From: a bacterium
Lineage (GTDB): Bacteria > Chloroflexota > Anaerolineae > Caldilineales > Caldilineaceae
Length of the DNA stretch: 64,000 bases
NCBI GenBank assembly: GCA_016124945.1
Contig: WGMT01000036.1
Span: forward strand, 1-64,000
Direction of reading: 5' to 3'
Shown here: positions 34,349 through 43,189 of the stretch, piece after piece
Layout of the letters: each line of letters begins with the position of its first letter
Position numbering within the stretch: the stretch's first letter is position 1
Made by a program: the position numbers and the translations under genes
The notes under the pieces: model-generated
The model's database searches: none
Seen by the model: the letters and a program-made list of their open reading frames with translations, nothing else
Told to the model about the DNA's origin: nothing

Positions 34349-36361
34349 TCAGTCGTCTCCAGGCACAGGTTCACCGTCGGACACGATTGTGTCGTGGAGG
34401 ATGATCTTGCCAGTCTGCGGGTAGACGCTTTCGTGCAGACCGCTGCCCTGAAGGGCGTCGGGCCGGTAAATAGGACGGATCGGGATCTCGGGTCCTAGTT
34501 CGCTGGGGTTGGTGGACACAATGTGCTTGTCAAATTCGTTGCGGAATTTGGCCAGGTTGCTCTGCATCCCCCAAACCGCTGCTTCGCCGAAGGGGCAGAA
34601 GCTCTTGCCGGCTATGTTGCGAGCAATGTACTCAAGCAGGGCCAGGTCTTTGGTACGACCGCCGCCCTCTTCGATGCGCAAGAGGATCGTTTCGAGCCAG
34701 GCGGTCCCTTCGCGGCAGGGTGTACACTTGCCGCAGCTTTCCTCACGGTAGAAGCTGAGGGTACGGCGTGCAATCGAGACCATTGAGTTGCTCTCGTCAA
34801 TCACGATGACGCCCGCCGAACCGAGCAATGAGCCGGCTTCCTGAATGGCTTCATAGTCGAGCGGTGTGTCGAGTTGATCGGCGGTGAGCAACTTCATGGA
34901 GAGTCCACCAGGGACCACAGCTTTAATGGGCACATTGTCATCGACAGGGCCACCGCCGTAGGTATAGATCAATTCACGCAGCGGCGTGCTGTGCGGCAGT
35001 TCGTAGACGCCGGGCGTCTTCACATTGCCGCTTAGACAGAAGATGCGCATGCCAGGGCTTTTTTCGGTGCCGAACTGCTTGTACCACGCAACGCCATGGC
35101 GCATGACATGGGTGACGTTGGCAATTGATTCCACGTTGTTGACGATGGTGGGCTTGGCGTACAGACCTTCCACAGCGGGGAAGGGTGGCTTGAGGCGGGG
35201 CTGTCCACGGTAGCCTTCCAGGCTGGAAAGCTGCGCCGTCTCTTCGCCACATTCGTACGCACCCGCGCCGCGGTGGACGACAACGCGCAAGTTCTTGCCC
35301 GACCCGAAGATATTTTCGCCCAAATAGCCCTTGGCTTCGGCTTCTTGAATAGCTTCCAGAAGCCGGGTGTAACCGAAATAATATTCACCGCGAATATAGA
35401 TGTAGGCGCGCTCCGCTTCAATGGCGTGCGCGCTCATGATGATCCCTTCGATCAACTGGTGGGGATCATATTCCATGATGATGCGGTCTTTGAAGGTGCC
35501 AGGCTCCGACTCGTCGGCGTTAACCACCAGGTAGCGAGGATAGACACCAGCCGGGATGAAGCTCCACTTCATGCCGGTGGGAAAGCCTGCGCCGCCGCGA
35601 CCGCGGATGCCGCTGTCTTTAATCTGTGTAATTATGTCGGCAGGGGTCATCTCGGTGAGGACACGCCGCGCAGTCTCGTAGCCGCCATCGGCTTCGTAGG
35701 TATCGATCTTGTGGCCGTCGGGCGTGGCAATGCGCGCCATCAGGTATCGGGGTTCCATACCGCCGAAACGATAAGGACCGGCGGCCTTGCCTGTGCTATC
35801 GGGATCGCCGTCGGGCGTCCACCGTTCGAGGACGTCGAACGCCTTGCCGTTTTCGATGACGTTGAGCATCTTTTCCACGTCTGCGGCGGAATCGAGCTCC
35901 TCGAAGTAGCGGATCTTGCCGGTTGTCTGCTCGGTGACTGAGACCATGGGCGCGCTGCCACACGATCCCAGGCATTCCATGTGATCAAGGGCGAACTTGC
36001 CGTCTGCGGTCTTTTGACCGTGGTGGATGCCCAGCTTTTCTTCCAGGTGGTGCATACATTCACCCGCACCGCGTAGCATACAGGGAACATTGGTGCAGAC
36101 TTCCACGTGGTACTCGCCCTTAGGCGCTTCGTGGAACATGTTATAAAAGCCAACCACTGCGCCGACTTCTGCCGGGGCCAGGTCAAGGATTTCGGCCAGT
36201 TCGTTCTGCGGCTGCACAGCACAATAGCCATACTCACGCTGAATCACATAGAGCGCGGGCAGGATCGCCGACCGCTGTCGTCCTTCGGGATAGCGGGTGA
36301 TGATCTCAGCAATTTCCGCGCGCATCGCCTGTGTCAGCGGTGCATCGGCAGGTAGCGTCAT
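34349..36361 (-). CDS. nuoEF: NADH-quinone oxidoreductase NuoE-NuoF fusion
   Basis: This protein of about 670 residues fuses the 24 kDa and 51 kDa type NADH-module subunits. The NuoE part (about 1-165) has CTNVPC and CLGSCG for the 2Fe-2S cluster N1a. The NuoF part has RGRGGAGFPTGMKW (NADH/FMN binding), NADESEPGTFKDR, and ESCGKCTPCREGT with a later Cys in KSFCPFG for N3. The start ATG 36361 has AGGAG at 8-nt spacing; the upstream extension to 36433 was rejected. A fused NuoEF is uncommon but fixes the order E-F. It lies directly downstream of nuoCD in the operon. Confidence 0.95.
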   Translation of the reverse strand: MTLPADAPLTQAMRAEIAEIITRYPEGRQRSAILPALYVIQREYGYCAVQPQNELAEILDLAPAEVGAVVGFYNMFHEAPKGEYHVEVCTNVPCMLRGAGECMHHLEEKLGIHHGQKTADGKFALDHMECLGSCGSAPMVSVTEQTTGKIRYFEELDSAADVEKMLNVIENGKAFDVLERWTPDGDPDSTGKAAGPYRFGGMEPRYLMARIATPDGHKIDTYEADGGYETARRVLTEMTPADIITQIKDSGIRGRGGAGFPTGMKWSFIPAGVYPRYLVVNADESEPGTFKDRIIMEYDPHQLIEGIIMSAHAIEAERAYIYIRGEYYFGYTRLLEAIQEAEAKGYLGENIFGSGKNLRVVVHRGAGAYECGEETAQLSSLEGYRGQPRLKPPFPAVEGLYAKPTIVNNVESIANVTHVMRHGVAWYKQFGTEKSPGMRIFCLSGNVKTPGVYELPHSTPLRELIYTYGGGPVDDNVPIKAVVPGGLSMKLLTADQLDTPLDYEAIQEAGSLLGSAGVIVIDESNSMVSIARRTLSFYREESCGKCTPCREGTAWLETILLRIEEGGGRTKDLALLEYIARNIAGKSFCPFGEAAVWGMQSNLAKFRNEFDKHIVSTNPSELGPEIPIRPIYRPDALQGSGLHESVYPQTGKIILHDTIVSDGEPVPGDD

Positions 36362-36408
36362 CTCAGTGTCTCCTACTTCCTTCGCAAGTGAAACACATCT
36401 AGCAAACG

Positions 36409-36494
36409 ATAATGCGCAATTCGTAATGCGCAATTGTCATCAACAGTCGATTGTGTGATGCGATTCTCTGGTTTACGCATCACGCATTACTATC
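36409..36494. repeat. Heptamer-type inverted repeat, family B copy 3
   Basis: Two cgtaatg/aatgcgc segments (about 36409-36435) face a ttacgcatcacgcatta segment (36473-36489). It overlaps the nuoCD stop region (36490) and pairs imperfectly. Confidence 0.65.
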
Positions 36495-38331
36495 GATCAA
36501 CCTCACCCAACACAATATCAATTGAGCCGATATTCGTTACCACGTCGGAGAGCATGCCACCGCGGCACATGTGATCGATGGCGTAGAGATTGTTGAAGCT
36601 CGGCCCGTGAATGTGGACACGATATGGTTTGGCCGATCCGTCGCTGTAGACGAAGCAGGCCAGTTCGCCCTTGTTCGATTCCACGCCGCCATAGACGAAG
36701 CCCGGCGGCACGAGGAAGCCTTCGGTCATCAATTTGAAGTGGTGAATCAGCGACTCCATGCTCACGTCGAGTTCGGCGCGAGGCGGCGGGGTGACCTTGC
36801 GGTTCTCAGTCTTGAACGGCCCCTTGGGCAGGTTCTTTACCGCCTGGTCGAGGATGCGCAGGCTCTGGCGCATCTCTTCCATGCGCAAAAGATAGCGACC
36901 ATAACCGTCACCGCGGTCGCTGGTAGGCACTTCAAAGTCGAACATGGGGTAGGCCGAGTAAGGCATATCTCGGCGCAGATCCCAGTCGACGCCGCTGCCA
37001 CGCAGCATCGGGCCGGTGAGGCCCATGTTCAATGCGTCCGCGCGGCTGATGTAGCCGATGCCATCGAGACGTTCCACCCAGAGGGGAACATCGGTAAGCA
37101 TTGCGTGATAATCATCGAGCTTGCCCGGCATCACACGGATGAAGTCTTTCAGCTCTTCAATGAAGCGGGGCGGCAAATCCTGCCAGACACCGCCGATCCG
37201 CAGGTAGCTGACGGTCAGACGTGCACCGCAGGCCATCTCGAAAAGTTCAAGGATGCGTTCGCGCTCACGGGTAGCGTACATCAACAAGCTCATGCCTGTA
37301 CCCGAAATATCGAGAACATGGGTGGAAAGCCAAAAGAGGTGGGCGGCGATGCGCTGCAACTCCGCCATAATCACCCGGATTACCTGTCCACGTTCGGGAA
37401 CGTCGATGCCCAACATCTGTTCCACGGGCAGCGCAAAGGAGAGATTGTTGTTCATCGCCGACAGATAATCCATGCGGTCGGTGTAGTAGATAAAATCTTT
37501 GTAGCGCTTGAATTCGGCCGTCTTCTCGAAACCGCTGTGCAGGAAACCCAGGTCTGGGTCTATACGCACGACCTGTTCACCGTCCAGTTCCACCACAAGG
37601 CGAAGGACACCATGGGTGCTGGGGTGGTGTGGCCCCATGTTGATGATCATATTCTCACGGTTCATGCCAGGGGGCAGATCCGGCTTGGCACTGCTAGACG
37701 GTAGGATCTGCGTGCCGAAAGTCTCAAATTCGGGATCGTCCCAAGTCGGCGTGAAAGGAACTTCTTCGCCACCTATCGGCACCTGTTTCTGTAGGGGATG
37801 GTAGGGCCAATGTTTGGGCATCATGATACGGCGAAGATCAGGGTGACCGTCGTAGACGACACCCATGAGATCATAAGTCTCTCGCTCTGGCCAAATCGCG
37901 CTCTGAAATAGACCACTGAGGCTAGGCAGATGTGGGCTGTCACCACCAACTGCGGGGGAGACCACCGTCAAGAGCTTTTTGCGACTGTAAGAACGAAACT
38001 GGTAGACGCCCTGGAAGCGGGCATCGTGGGGCCCGATGGGCAGCTTTAACCGATCCAGCGCGGTGACATCGACCAGCGATTCATATTTCAACTGGGCATC
38101 GCGGTTGACGAACTGAGCCAGTTCGAGCAGACGCGACGGTTGCACATAGACAACCTGATTGCCATTGTGCAGACCGGCGGCGATGATGTCGTCGCCGAAG
38201 CGTTCGGCGATGGAGCGGGTATCGTCCGTTTCACCGGTGGGCAGCGGCGCAACCGCCGGAATGCCCGGCACATTGAGACTGGGCAGCGTCTCATATTGCC
38301 GGTAAAGAGGAGAAGTATTCAGTGGTGACAT
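36490..38331 (-). CDS. nuoCD: NADH-quinone oxidoreductase NuoC-NuoD fusion
   Basis: This 613-residue protein fuses the 30 kDa and 49 kDa type subunits, as in E. coli. The NuoC part (to about 215) has WPERETYDLMGVVYDGHPDLRR-type features, visible as ERETYDLMGV. The NuoD part begins near residue 225 with INMGPHHPSTHGVLRL, which bears the quinone-site His. DLGFLHSGFEKTAE follows, and the C-terminal part has the VPPGFVYGGVES region. The ATG at 38331 has GGAG at 6-nt spacing. Confidence 0.97.
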   Translation of the reverse strand: MSPLNTSPLYRQYETLPSLNVPGIPAVAPLPTGETDDTRSIAERFGDDIIAAGLHNGNQVVYVQPSRLLELAQFVNRDAQLKYESLVDVTALDRLKLPIGPHDARFQGVYQFRSYSRKKLLTVVSPAVGGDSPHLPSLSGLFQSAIWPERETYDLMGVVYDGHPDLRRIMMPKHWPYHPLQKQVPIGGEEVPFTPTWDDPEFETFGTQILPSSSAKPDLPPGMNRENMIINMGPHHPSTHGVLRLVVELDGEQVVRIDPDLGFLHSGFEKTAEFKRYKDFIYYTDRMDYLSAMNNNLSFALPVEQMLGIDVPERGQVIRVIMAELQRIAAHLFWLSTHVLDISGTGMSLLMYATRERERILELFEMACGARLTVSYLRIGGVWQDLPPRFIEELKDFIRVMPGKLDDYHAMLTDVPLWVERLDGIGYISRADALNMGLTGPMLRGSGVDWDLRRDMPYSAYPMFDFEVPTSDRGDGYGRYLLRMEEMRQSLRILDQAVKNLPKGPFKTENRKVTPPPRAELDVSMESLIHHFKLMTEGFLVPPGFVYGGVESNKGELACFVYSDGSAKPYRVHIHGPSFNNLYAIDHMCRGGMLSDVVTNIGSIDIVLGEVDR

Positions 38332-38384
38332 TGTGTTCTCCGAACGGGTGCAGCGTTGTGTGCAAAAAGAGCGCCGAGAGAAGA

Positions 38385-38461
38385 CGTAATGCGTAATTTG
38401 TAGACGAAATTGGTTTCCAAGTGGCGGTAATCATGTCGACCAATTACGCATTACGCATCAT
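38385..38461. repeat. Heptamer-type inverted repeat, family B copy 4
   Basis: A core of 13 bp (gtaatgcgtaatt 38386-38398 with its complement 38442-38454) is made of cgtaatg heptamers. It lies between nuoB (stop at 38463) and nuoCD inside the operon. Confidence 0.75.
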
Positions 38462-38462
38462 A

Positions 38463-38993
38463 CTATCCCAGCGGAGCAATAGTTTCGAGGCTGGGGACGC
38501 GTTCGCGGCTGGGTTTGATATAGTCGCGGATGCTTTCTTTGCCCTGCTTTTCGCGCAGTTTGTCCAGCGCGTAGAGCAAGGATTCGGGTCGCGGCGGGCA
38601 GCCAGGTACATAGACGTCAACAGGAATGATTTTGTCGACGCCTTGAATAATGGCGTAATTGTTGAACGGGCCACCGGCACTGGCACAGATGCCCATGGCG
38701 ATTACCCACTTGGGCGCTGACATCTGATCGTAGATGCGTTTGATCACCGGCGCCATCTTATTGCTGACGCGCCCTGAAACAATCATCAAGTCGGCCTGAC
38801 GTGGGCTGGCACGAAAAAGTTCGGAGCCGTAGCGGGCGATGTCGTGGCGGGCAGTGCCCACGGCGATCATCTCAATCGCGCAACAAGCCAGGCCGAAGAG
38901 AAGCGGCCAGGTGCTGTTCTGCCGTCCCCAGTTGACAAGCTGATCCAGGGACGTGGTTAGGATTCCTTCAGGGAGTCGCTGTTCTAAACCCAT
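38463..38993 (-). CDS. nuoB: NADH-quinone oxidoreductase subunit B
   Basis: This 176-residue subunit holds cluster N2, the last electron carrier before quinone. All four Cys ligands are visible: the tandem CC in GLACCAIEM, then GICASAGG and PGCPPRPE. RYGSELFRASPRQADLM is conserved. The ATG at 38993 is preceded by a GAGGTAAAGA site. It is separated from nuoA by a 395-bp region. Confidence 0.97.
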   Translation of the reverse strand: MGLEQRLPEGILTTSLDQLVNWGRQNSTWPLLFGLACCAIEMIAVGTARHDIARYGSELFRASPRQADLMIVSGRVSNKMAPVIKRIYDQMSAPKWVIAMGICASAGGPFNNYAIIQGVDKIIPVDVYVPGCPPRPESLLYALDKLREKQGKESIRDYIKPSRERVPSLETIAPLG

Positions 38994-39388
38994 TCTTTAC
39001 CTCAACTGTTCAGATTCACAGAATCTAAGCAAGACGCGGGCGATCTCTAGGCAGAAATTAGATCGGCTGTACCGATATAAGTCTCTACCCTGAAATTACA
39101 GTACGCCGCAGCACGTTCGCGGTTTGTTACGCCGGGCTGCTGTAAATTTCAGGACAGATTCTAAATACACGGAGCATCGCCGATCCGGAAAATCATTGAT
39201 TCGATTTGGTGGTGCGTGGCATTGTTAATGTGGCATTTTTAAATATAGCGCACATTCAGACAGTGAAGCAAAATTTCCACCTGGAAACGTTATCTTTTCA
39301 CAATCAACGTCATTCTTTGTTCAGGAAATGACCTGCACGGAAGGATTCACGACGTAGACATATATCGCCATCTGTCTGTTCGCGTCCA
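38994..39388. other. Long intergenic region between nuoA and nuoB with hairpin
   Basis: No gene is supported. An extended hairpin lies at 39089-39153: the outer stem is cctgaaattacag against ctgtaaatttcagg with one bulged base. It is A/T-rich near nuoA. An internal promoter or processing signal for nuoB onward is possible; none could be fixed. Confidence 0.5.
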
Positions 39389-39742
39389 CTACCAATTTAA
39401 AGCACCCTTACGCCATTCATAAATCAGGCCGATGATCAGGATCAGCATGAATGGCGCCATCACTATCAGCGCGAAAACACGCAGATCACGCAACACAGAA
39501 GCCCATGGGTAAAGGAAGATCACCTCAATGTCGAAGATCAAAAAGAGCATAGCGACGAGGTAGTACTTTACAGGGAAGCGACGGCGCGTGTCATCAAACG
39601 GAATGATCCCCGATTCGTACGCCTCCAACTTCTGTTTATTGGGTACTTTGGGGCCAAGCAAAGACGGAACGACGATGGCGATGCCTGCGAAAGCGGTGGC
39701 AAGCACAAGCAAAACGAGGAGTGGGATGTAGTCGGACGCCAT
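39389..39742 (-). CDS. nuoA: NADH-quinone oxidoreductase subunit A
   Basis: This 117-residue, three-helix subunit has the conserved loop LEAYESGIIPF and the charged FLIFDIEVIFLYPW segment with the key Asp/Glu. The ATG at 39742 has AGGAG at 6-nt spacing. It is the first gene of the complete nuo operon, downstream of a strong promoter at 39887-39914. Confidence 0.95.
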   Translation of the reverse strand: MASDYIPLLVLLVLATAFAGIAIVVPSLLGPKVPNKQKLEAYESGIIPFDDTRRRFPVKYYLVAMLFLIFDIEVIFLYPWASVLRDLRVFALIVMAPFMLILIIGLIYEWRKGALNW

Positions 39743-39886
39743 GAAACACTCCTAAGTGAATATATTGAATTCTATCTGGGCGGTGGATAAAGTGCGGACA
39801 AACGTACTGAGTGTGCCCAAACGGGCAGAAGCAAGACGATAAGCAAGACGATAATGGATCGTGCATTTTGCCACGAACGTGCGTGA

Positions 39887-39914
39887 TTCTAGCATGAAGG
39901 GAATTGGTTGTCAA
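39887..39914 (-). promoter_or_regulatory. Sigma70 promoter of the complete nuo operon
   Basis: On the minus strand a perfect TTGACA (39914-39909) is followed by a 16-bp spacer and TAGAAT (39892-39887). The leader to the nuoA ATG is about 135 nt. Confidence 0.75.
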
Positions 39915-40066
39915 AGAGAATCCAAAGTTTTGTGAAATTTGGAGCTTTGTTGTAGGGTAGGCAATCGCTCGGGCTAGAGAGCAGTCAAGTTCAGGATATT
40001 GGATAGCCGATTACAGAATTAAAATTACTTTTTTAGGCTGAAAACTTTTCTTTTCAATTTGCGCTA

Positions 40067-40075
40067 TGCTATAAT
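40067..40075 (+). promoter_or_regulatory. Extended -10 promoter of the second nuo cluster
   Basis: TGCTATAAT is a complete extended -10 element about 70 nt before the second nuoA. The -35 region is T-rich but not recognisable, as often seen with extended -10 promoters. Confidence 0.55.
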
Positions 40076-40144
40076 GCCGACGCTTTGTACTTTTCCACAC
40101 AATCGCTTTGCTATTTCTATATTTCTCCGTAAAAGGAGCGGTTT

Positions 40145-40501
40145 ATGCTCTCCCAGTACGCGTTTATTTTGATTTTGAGTGCGCTGGCGGTGATTGTACC
40201 GGTCGCGGCAATCACGATTGGTCATTTCCTTGGCCCACGTCGCCCTGATCCCATTAAGAATGCCGTCTACGAAAGTGGTGTCGAGACTATTGGTGATACT
40301 TGGGTGCAATTTCGCGCCCAGTACTACCTGATTGGTCTCGTCTTCGTGGTGTTTGATGTTGAAGCAATCTTCCTCTTCCCGATTGCACTGGCATACAGGT
40401 CCCTTGATCTTTTCGGCGTCATCGCAGCGATTTTCTTCATTCTACTCCTGGTGATCGGTCTGCTTTATGACTGGCGCAAGGGTGCGTTGGAATGGCAGTA
40501 G
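40145..40501 (+). CDS. nuoA2: NADH-quinone oxidoreductase subunit A, second copy
   Basis: This 118-residue protein has the NuoA features: three helices, AVYESGVETIGD and VFVVFDVEAIFLFP. It is clearly diverged from the first NuoA, sharing the core but not the loops. The ATG at 40145 has AAGGAG 6 nt upstream. It opens the membrane-arm-only cluster. Confidence 0.93.
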   Translation: MLSQYAFILILSALAVIVPVAAITIGHFLGPRRPDPIKNAVYESGVETIGDTWVQFRAQYYLIGLVFVVFDVEAIFLFPIALAYRSLDLFGVIAAIFFILLLVIGLLYDWRKGALEWQ

Positions 40502-40555
40502 TGGCCGGATTGGCTGTAGATTCCCTCATTTTCGATCTGGATGGAGGTTCTCTGA

Positions 40556-41770
<1,215 letters not shown>

Positions 41771-41796
41771 TTCACTCAACGAGGATTGACGTTACT

Positions 41797-42375
41797 ATGC
41801 CAGAAATCCATCTCCCGTCTATTGATCAAGTGATCTTTGCAGGGCTCGCGCTCTTCACGATGGTCTCGGCTGTATTGGTGGTGGCAAGCCCCAATCTCTT
41901 TCACAATGCGTTGGCGTTGGTTGCGACGCTCTTTGGCGTGGCGGGTCTTTACGTCATGTTAGAGGCCGAGTTTATTGCTGTGAGCCAAGTGCTTGTCTAT
42001 GTGGGCGCGATTTCGACGCTGATCACCTTTGCCATCATGCTCACGCGCGGCATGATGTATGGCAAGACCTCGCCGATGAACCGGCAGTGGGGAAAGTCGG
42101 CACTCTTTGCCTTCCTCTTCTTTGCAGCACTGCTAGGTTTTGTTCAGACGACACCATGGTCGAATGAAGCCCCCCAACTCTTTGCTGCGGCAGGTTCTGC
42201 CGTCACGTCAGCAGGCGAATTCATCACAGCGGACGGCCTTTTTGTGTCACCGGAGGCGATGATCGCAGAGCTGGGTGTGCAATTTGTTACGACCTATGTG
42301 GTGGCCTTTGAGGTGCTCGGGCTGCTCTTGTTGTTGGCATTGGTCGGCGCTGTCATGCTGGCCCGCGACCGCTAA
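41797..42375 (+). CDS. nuoJ2: NADH-quinone oxidoreductase subunit J, second copy
   Basis: This 192-residue membrane subunit has five helices and the conserved VLVYVGAISTLITFAIML segment (TM3). A loop of about 30 residues (AAAGSAVTSAGEFIT region) is enlarged relative to the first NuoJ. It follows nuoH2 by 26 bp and precedes nuoK2 by 24 bp. Confidence 0.93.
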   Translation: MPEIHLPSIDQVIFAGLALFTMVSAVLVVASPNLFHNALALVATLFGVAGLYVMLEAEFIAVSQVLVYVGAISTLITFAIMLTRGMMYGKTSPMNRQWGKSALFAFLFFAALLGFVQTTPWSNEAPQLFAAAGSAVTSAGEFITADGLFVSPEAMIAELGVQFVTTYVVAFEVLGLLLLLALVGAVMLARDR

Positions 42376-42399
42376 ATCTAACGCCGAGGGAGGAATGTT

Positions 42400-42711
42400 G
42401 TGGTTCCACTGACCTGGTATCTTATTGTTGCAGCTTTTTTGTTTGCTTGTGGTCTTTACGGCGCGTTGGCTCGGCGCAATGCCATCGCTATTCTGATGGG
42501 CGTTGAGTTGATGCTCAATGCTGCGAATATTAACCTGGTGGCCTTTTGGCGTTTCAGTGACACTTTCGCGGATCTCTCTGGACAGGTCTTTGCCATCTTC
42601 ATCATCGCATTGGCAGCAGCCGAGGCGGCGGTAGGTCTGGCTCTGATTATTTCCGTCTACCGAGCGCGTAAGACTGTGAACGTAGAAGAACTGAAGTCGC
42701 TGTCTGGGTGA
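42400..42711 (+). CDS. nuoK2: NADH-quinone oxidoreductase subunit K, second copy
   Basis: This 103-residue, three-helix protein keeps both membrane glutamates, in LMGVELMLNAANIN and AAAEAAVGLAL. It starts with GTG at 42400 because GAGGGAGG stands 6 nt upstream; a nearby ATG at 42395 is out of frame. The proton-path residues are intact, unlike in NuoH2. Confidence 0.94.
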   Translation: MVPLTWYLIVAAFLFACGLYGALARRNAIAILMGVELMLNAANINLVAFWRFSDTFADLSGQVFAIFIIALAAAEAAVGLALIISVYRARKTVNVEELKSLSG

Positions 42712-42779
42712 CGTGTGTTTGCTAGGATGGCGCCGTCTTCCGCCCTCCTCTGTTAGCATAGTTTCTATCTCAAACATAC

Positions 42780-43130
42780 ATGCCAAAACAGTTGTTGACT
42801 GGCTCATTGGAAAAACAGTGCGAGTTCCTTTACGGGCTGGCGCAGGAAAAGATGCAGGTCGGGAATTACACAGGAGCGGTTCACGCTTTACAGGAAATTG
42901 TTCAGCATGCGCCTGACTATGCCGACGCCGCCGAATTGCTAGCCATTGCTAAACGCAGAAAGACGGACCAGCGAAACCGTTTGTTTTTTTCGCTACTTGG
43001 CGCAGTGATCTTCGTTGGCATCGGTAGCTTCTCGCAGATTGCCAATGATCTCTGGTTGTTCGCCCTGGCCTTTTTGGGTTTGCTGGTTGGATACGGCACG
43101 GCGAACTTGCTGAGCAGTCTTCGTACGTAG
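42780..43130 (+). CDS. Small TPR-membrane protein in the second nuo cluster
   Basis: This 116-residue protein is not a known Nuo subunit. Residues 10-55 look like one to one and a half TPR-type helical hairpins (YGLAQEKMQVGNYTGAVHAL). A basic stretch (AKRRKTDQRNR) and two membrane helices (about 68-88 and 90-110) follow. The TPR part is probably cytoplasmic, given the positive residues. It lies between nuoK2 and nuoL2 without a clear ribosome-binding site. It could be an assembly or accessory subunit of the second complex, which is an inference from position alone. Confidence 0.72.
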   Translation: MPKQLLTGSLEKQCEFLYGLAQEKMQVGNYTGAVHALQEIVQHAPDYADAAELLAIAKRRKTDQRNRLFFSLLGAVIFVGIGSFSQIANDLWLFALAFLGLLVGYGTANLLSSLRT

Positions 43131-43189
43131 ACCCATGCCGTGAGTGCTTGCGGCTTTCGGATGTCCAATCAAGACAACGAGGTTGATTC

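Larger units (their letters stand above)
39743..40144. promoter_or_regulatory. Divergent promoter region between two nuo clusters
   Basis: These 400 bp separate two nuoA genes reading away from each other. It holds one minus-strand promoter and one plus-strand extended -10, described separately. No dyad shared by both promoters was found by eye, so separate regulation is possible. It is A/T-rich between 39970 and 40080. Confidence 0.6.
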
